This document shows, in pieces, positions 23,879-26,681 of a stretch of 26,681 bases of DNA (position 1 is its first letter; each line of letters begins with the position of its first letter). The notes beneath the pieces were generated by a model that worked only from the letters and a program-made list of their open reading frames with translations, had not been told where the DNA came from and searched no databases. This DNA comes from Methylotenera sp. (GTDB taxonomy: Bacteria > Pseudomonadota > Gammaproteobacteria > Burkholderiales > Methylophilaceae), in assembly GCA_013816325.1 (NCBI GenBank), contig JACDEP010000008.1, forward strand, positions 1 through 26,681. Reading direction: 5' to 3'. The position numbers and the translations under genes are program-made.

Positions 23879-25846
23879 TTAGTTTCCGACTGAAAAAACT
23901 ATGCCCGCATTAGCGCTTTGAAATTTTTCAATAGATTTGCCAGCCCACCCAATAGCTTCTTGATTTAGAGCTCTGTATTCAGGAGTATCTTTTTTAATGA
24001 CGCATCCACTTAACCTCATCATTTGACTTGTTGAATAATCACTATTGTTTATCTGAATGGAAGAAAAAGGCTGGCCTACATACGATATTTGTTGAAAGAT
24101 CGCAAGCAAGCGAGAACCAGTCTTTTTAGTTAACTTCCAATTAACTGTATGACATGAGCTCAATATTAAAATAATTGGTCTTTCAGACTTTTCTACCATT
24201 ACAGGAATTTCATGAGATACAGTATTTGCTGCATCGTTTACACCAATAAACTCAACCTTTACATTTGCGGGCATTAATGGAATGCCAAAATATGTAGACT
24301 TAATAAGAGGGACACTTGATGATGTGTGCTTTTGTATTTCTGCTTTCGATGTACTTTCAGTCCCAGAAGCTACTGCCATCGGCATTTCAAGCTTTGGTTG
24401 TGGTTCATCAAATATAGGTATTCCAAAAATTCCGATTTCTTTCTGATCTTTTATTTTTTCTTCCATTTGCTTCAATGTTGCTTCTGCTTGCATCTCCGCA
24501 AATAGGGTTTTTAGCGCTACTGGTTCGCCAAGAGCCAACTCTTCACCTATCCAAAATTGATCATATTCTTTTCGCATAAAGCCGTTGCGTCCAACAAGTT
24601 CTGATATTGATCCAGTTTTACTGGTCGCATCATTAATAGATGACAATGTTTGATCTGTAATGTTAAAAACCTTTAATTCATCACTATTTCTTACTTTTGC
24701 TAAGAGCCGTTCTTCATCAAGTTTTTTAAAATTATTATCTAAAAACGGATAGGTTTCTATGCGCGTTTCCTTGCCATCACCAAGATCATATTGAACCAAG
24801 AAATTATCTCTCGTAAAGATAACAGCTTTGCCACCCATCATTGATAATGGTGAATCATAAGCATTATATTGCTGCGATTTCGGATCAAAACTTTTAAGAA
24901 TTGCAGACTCGATAGTGTTTTTTTTACGAGTATTTTTAACAATATAAAATCCTTTATCTCCTCCAACTAACATATGAGAAGGTGAATCGCTAAGACTAAC
25001 GGCCCAACGCTGGACTTCAGAGTCTAATTGGTAAGGTGTGATTTTCCCAGTATTGAAGTCAGCAATTGAAATAGTGCTATTGACATTGTGTTTTAATATA
25101 GCAGCAGATATTTCTGGCAACCAAGTCTGAACACCTATCATTTCTTCTAAACGACAAAGGATATTACCTGTTTCAGTGTCTAAAAATATCACTTCTTTGC
25201 CACCGAAGCCCTTACCCGCGGTAACTGTAGCCACTCGCCCATTGGGAGATAATGATATTTTATTTACATCGGCACCTCGAATTAATTCTAATTTTGCAAT
25301 GGTGTGATTCTCTTTAATGTCATACGAAATAAGAGCACTGCCTTCTGTGAAACCACGCTCACTCGATAAAACTGCAACGCCAGACTTGGAAGCAAAAGTT
25401 GCTGTAGCAGTCATCCAGTCTATAGGTTGATGAATATCCGTTTTCTGTCCTAGTTGAATTTGTGGTCTAAGTGGTGGCTGAGATAGGCGTATTGCAACTT
25501 GTTGCATTTCCACAAGCTGCTGTAATTCTTTATCCATAGTCGCTAAACAATGTGCATTTATAGGCAATTTTTTTATTTTACTGATTGAGTCAAAGCGATC
25601 TGCAGACATGTTAATCAAACAATTCAATGACCTATATTTAAGTTTTTCTGAGTTAGCTTTATTAAACTCAACTAAAGATGTTTTAGTCGCTTGAGCGAGT
25701 GACTCTAGATTTTGCCTTGCAATTGCAACTTCAGGTGGCGGAGGGAAAGCAATACCAATTTTTTCTGACACTGATAACTGAGCATCTACAGACCAACCAT
25801 AAATTAGTAAAGCAATTAATAAACCAAAACCTAAGTGTCTAAACAT
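23879..25846 (-). CDS. Secreted propeller-like protein of unknown function, tandem paralogue 1
   Basis: 655 residues. The signal peptide ends near VDA (residue 22; IALLIYGWSVDAQLS). The first 130 residues align without gaps to the downstream paralogue, with cysteines at the same positions (C76, C100) and a common RFDSISKIKKL segment between them, so a disulfide is likely. The middle has blade-like repeats (KISLSPNGRVATVTA, EVIFLDTETGNILCRL, ISIADFNTGKITPY). A charged helix (about 465-485) is shorter than the partner's coiled coil. The C-terminal domain shares VKVEFIGVND, RPIILILSSCHTVNWKL and KSIEKFQSANAGIVFSVG with the partner, but has two extra cysteines (SSCH, SGCV). It is the first gene of a two-gene unit, 59 bases before the partner. 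AT-rich. Function unknown. Confidence 0.78.
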   Translation of the reverse strand: MFRHLGFGLLIALLIYGWSVDAQLSVSEKIGIAFPPPPEVAIARQNLESLAQATKTSLVEFNKANSEKLKYRSLNCLINMSADRFDSISKIKKLPINAHCLATMDKELQQLVEMQQVAIRLSQPPLRPQIQLGQKTDIHQPIDWMTATATFASKSGVAVLSSERGFTEGSALISYDIKENHTIAKLELIRGADVNKISLSPNGRVATVTAGKGFGGKEVIFLDTETGNILCRLEEMIGVQTWLPEISAAILKHNVNSTISIADFNTGKITPYQLDSEVQRWAVSLSDSPSHMLVGGDKGFYIVKNTRKKNTIESAILKSFDPKSQQYNAYDSPLSMMGGKAVIFTRDNFLVQYDLGDGKETRIETYPFLDNNFKKLDEERLLAKVRNSDELKVFNITDQTLSSINDATSKTGSISELVGRNGFMRKEYDQFWIGEELALGEPVALKTLFAEMQAEATLKQMEEKIKDQKEIGIFGIPIFDEPQPKLEMPMAVASGTESTSKAEIQKHTSSSVPLIKSTYFGIPLMPANVKVEFIGVNDAANTVSHEIPVMVEKSERPIILILSSCHTVNWKLTKKTGSRLLAIFQQISYVGQPFSSIQINNSDYSTSQMMRLSGCVIKKDTPEYRALNQEAIGWAGKSIEKFQSANAGIVFSVGN

Positions 25847-26110
25847 TTTATTTTTTCTTATTTAAGCATTTGACAAGTGCATACTAACTAAAAGATATCA
25901 CGCAAGCAAATAAACAAATCTTTAATGAATTGAATCCTATCTTTAGGCATTACAGACATCAAGCGTAGGCAAGATCTTACTTCATCCGGGCGATTTGGAT
26001 GTATCTAAGCTATTCAGTAATTTTAGATTGAGCAAAGTTTATAAAAGTATTAAATCAACTAAACTGATTATAATTAAATTGATAATACTGCTTGATGATG
26101 GATGATTAAT
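25847..26110. other. AT-rich intergenic region
   Basis: 264 bases between the metallophosphoesterase stop and the start of the first tandem secreted gene, which lie on the same strand. I see no convincing promoter, terminator, RNA gene or coding frame. It must hold the promoter of the tandem pair if that pair is an independent unit. A weak AAGAAA precedes the 25846 start. Confidence 0.5.
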
Positions 26111-26681
26111 TTAATTACTGTATGTAAACATCACCCATTCCGGTCGCATATTGAATCTTACCGGCAACATACTGACTCCTAAGCCACTGGTAACATACAT
26201 GCTATTTGAGTTGTGATGCACCCAGCCATATGCCCAGTTAATTGGCGTCCTGCCTGTCATCATTAGTGCGCCCACAAAGGGGATATTAACCTGCCCCCCA
26301 TGGGTATGTCCGGCAAACGAAATAGCGTTTATATGCGCGGGGATATCGGCAAAATTTATTGGCTCATGCATGGCTATCAATGCAGGGGCGGAAGGCGGCA
26401 ATGCCTTTAATGCTTTTTCAACATTGGCGTGGGCCCTGATGTCATCGCCTATGCCAACGATCCAGGCATCCGTACCAGGCAAAGGCGTCGCTTCATTTTC
26501 CAACACGTGAATACCCTGCCGGACCAAAGCCTCACCCATCTTATTACCTTCGCGCCACCAGTCATGATTGCCAAGAACGGCATATACCCCTTTTGGTGCT
26601 TTGAGCTGACCGAGCACATGGGCAACCTCATCTGCTGGCGTTGCCGCTAATGTTGGCACATAATTTTTATCGGCAGTATAG
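26111..26681 (-). CDS. Metallophosphoesterase (YkuE/YaeI-like), partial, running off the right edge
   Basis: C-terminal 189 or so residues of a calcineurin-like phosphoesterase; the frame is open to the window edge, so the start lies outside. A GTG at 26659 is not taken as the start because the first metal-binding motifs (DxH and GDxxD) must lie further upstream. The visible motifs are VLGNHDWW (the GNH[DE] motif) and the late AGHTHGGQVNIPF (GHxH). MHEPINFADIP supplies the middle histidine. The ending YVTSGLGVSMLPVRFNMRPE closely matches YkuE/YaeI-type enzymes, which are membrane-associated and may act on phospholipid or UDP-diacylglucosamine-like substrates. The complete gene probably carries an N-terminal membrane segment. 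Confidence 0.88.
   Translation of the reverse strand, partial: YTADKNYVPTLAATPADEVAHVLGQLKAPKGVYAVLGNHDWWREGNKMGEALVRQGIHVLENEATPLPGTDAWIVGIGDDIRAHANVEKALKALPPSAPALIAMHEPINFADIPAHINAISFAGHTHGGQVNIPFVGALMMTGRTPINWAYGWVHHNSNSMYVTSGLGVSMLPVRFNMRPEWVMFTYSN

Noticed and set aside
25888..25959. 23-codon minus-strand frame just upstream of the tandem secreted genes, considered as a leader peptide
   Set aside because: No ribosome binding site, no regulatory codon run and no attenuator hairpin after it; such a length is expected by chance.

Overview
The window looks like a chromosomal segment of a Gram-negative betaproteobacterium. A methylotroph of the Methylophilaceae (Methylotenera-like) is my best guess, from overall protein character and the dapD / ArsC-like / dapE / prmB grouping. 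This placement is inference, not a database match. Most genes are housekeeping, with moderate GC and tight packing. One segment (about 21.7-25.9 kb) is visibly more AT-rich and looks acquired.

Layout from left to right. (1) Positions 1-87, minus strand: what appears to be the C-terminal piece of a VUT/queuosine-precursor transporter with no N-terminus, cut by the window edge. (2) Positions 90-5106, minus strand, transcribed right to left: rlmD (23S rRNA m5U methyltransferase), a peptide ABC transporter binding lipoprotein, a YkuD L,D-transpeptidase and two peptide-type permeases. They are coupled by short overlaps, and no ATPase is present. (3) 5228-6457: a small secreted protein facing a PolB-like 3'-5' exonuclease. 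(4) 6597-9109, minus strand: ydbH-ynbE-ydbL, an intermembrane lipid-transport module. (5) 9251-10653, minus strand: dsbB-cysM. (6) 10708-14938, plus strand: xseA, kup and a lipoprotein M48 metalloprotease. (7) 15044-21579, plus strand: dapD, a membrane GGDEF-EAL protein, then a tightly packed ArsC-like / dapE / prmB / second methyltransferase group. (8) 21729-25846, minus strand: two tandem paralogous secreted proteins of unknown function. (9) From 26111 to the right edge, minus strand: the C-terminal part of a metallophosphoesterase.

How the genes fit together: dapD and dapE are both in the succinylase branch of lysine/meso-diaminopimelate synthesis. The L,D-transpeptidase and peptide transporter plausibly act on murein peptides. 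YdbH/YnbE/YdbL, Kup, DsbB and the M48 protease are all cell-envelope functions.

The most interesting item for new biology is the tandem pair at 21.7-25.8 kb. The two proteins share an N-terminal domain with two cysteines at identical positions, a propeller-like middle and a common C-terminal domain. Other points worth a look are the L,D-transpeptidase embedded in a peptide transporter operon, two intergenic elements sharing a 10-base core inside nested inverted repeats, the reduced MHYT-like sensor on the GGDEF-EAL protein, and the truncated transporter at the left edge. No rRNA, tRNA, CRISPR array or insertion sequence was seen.
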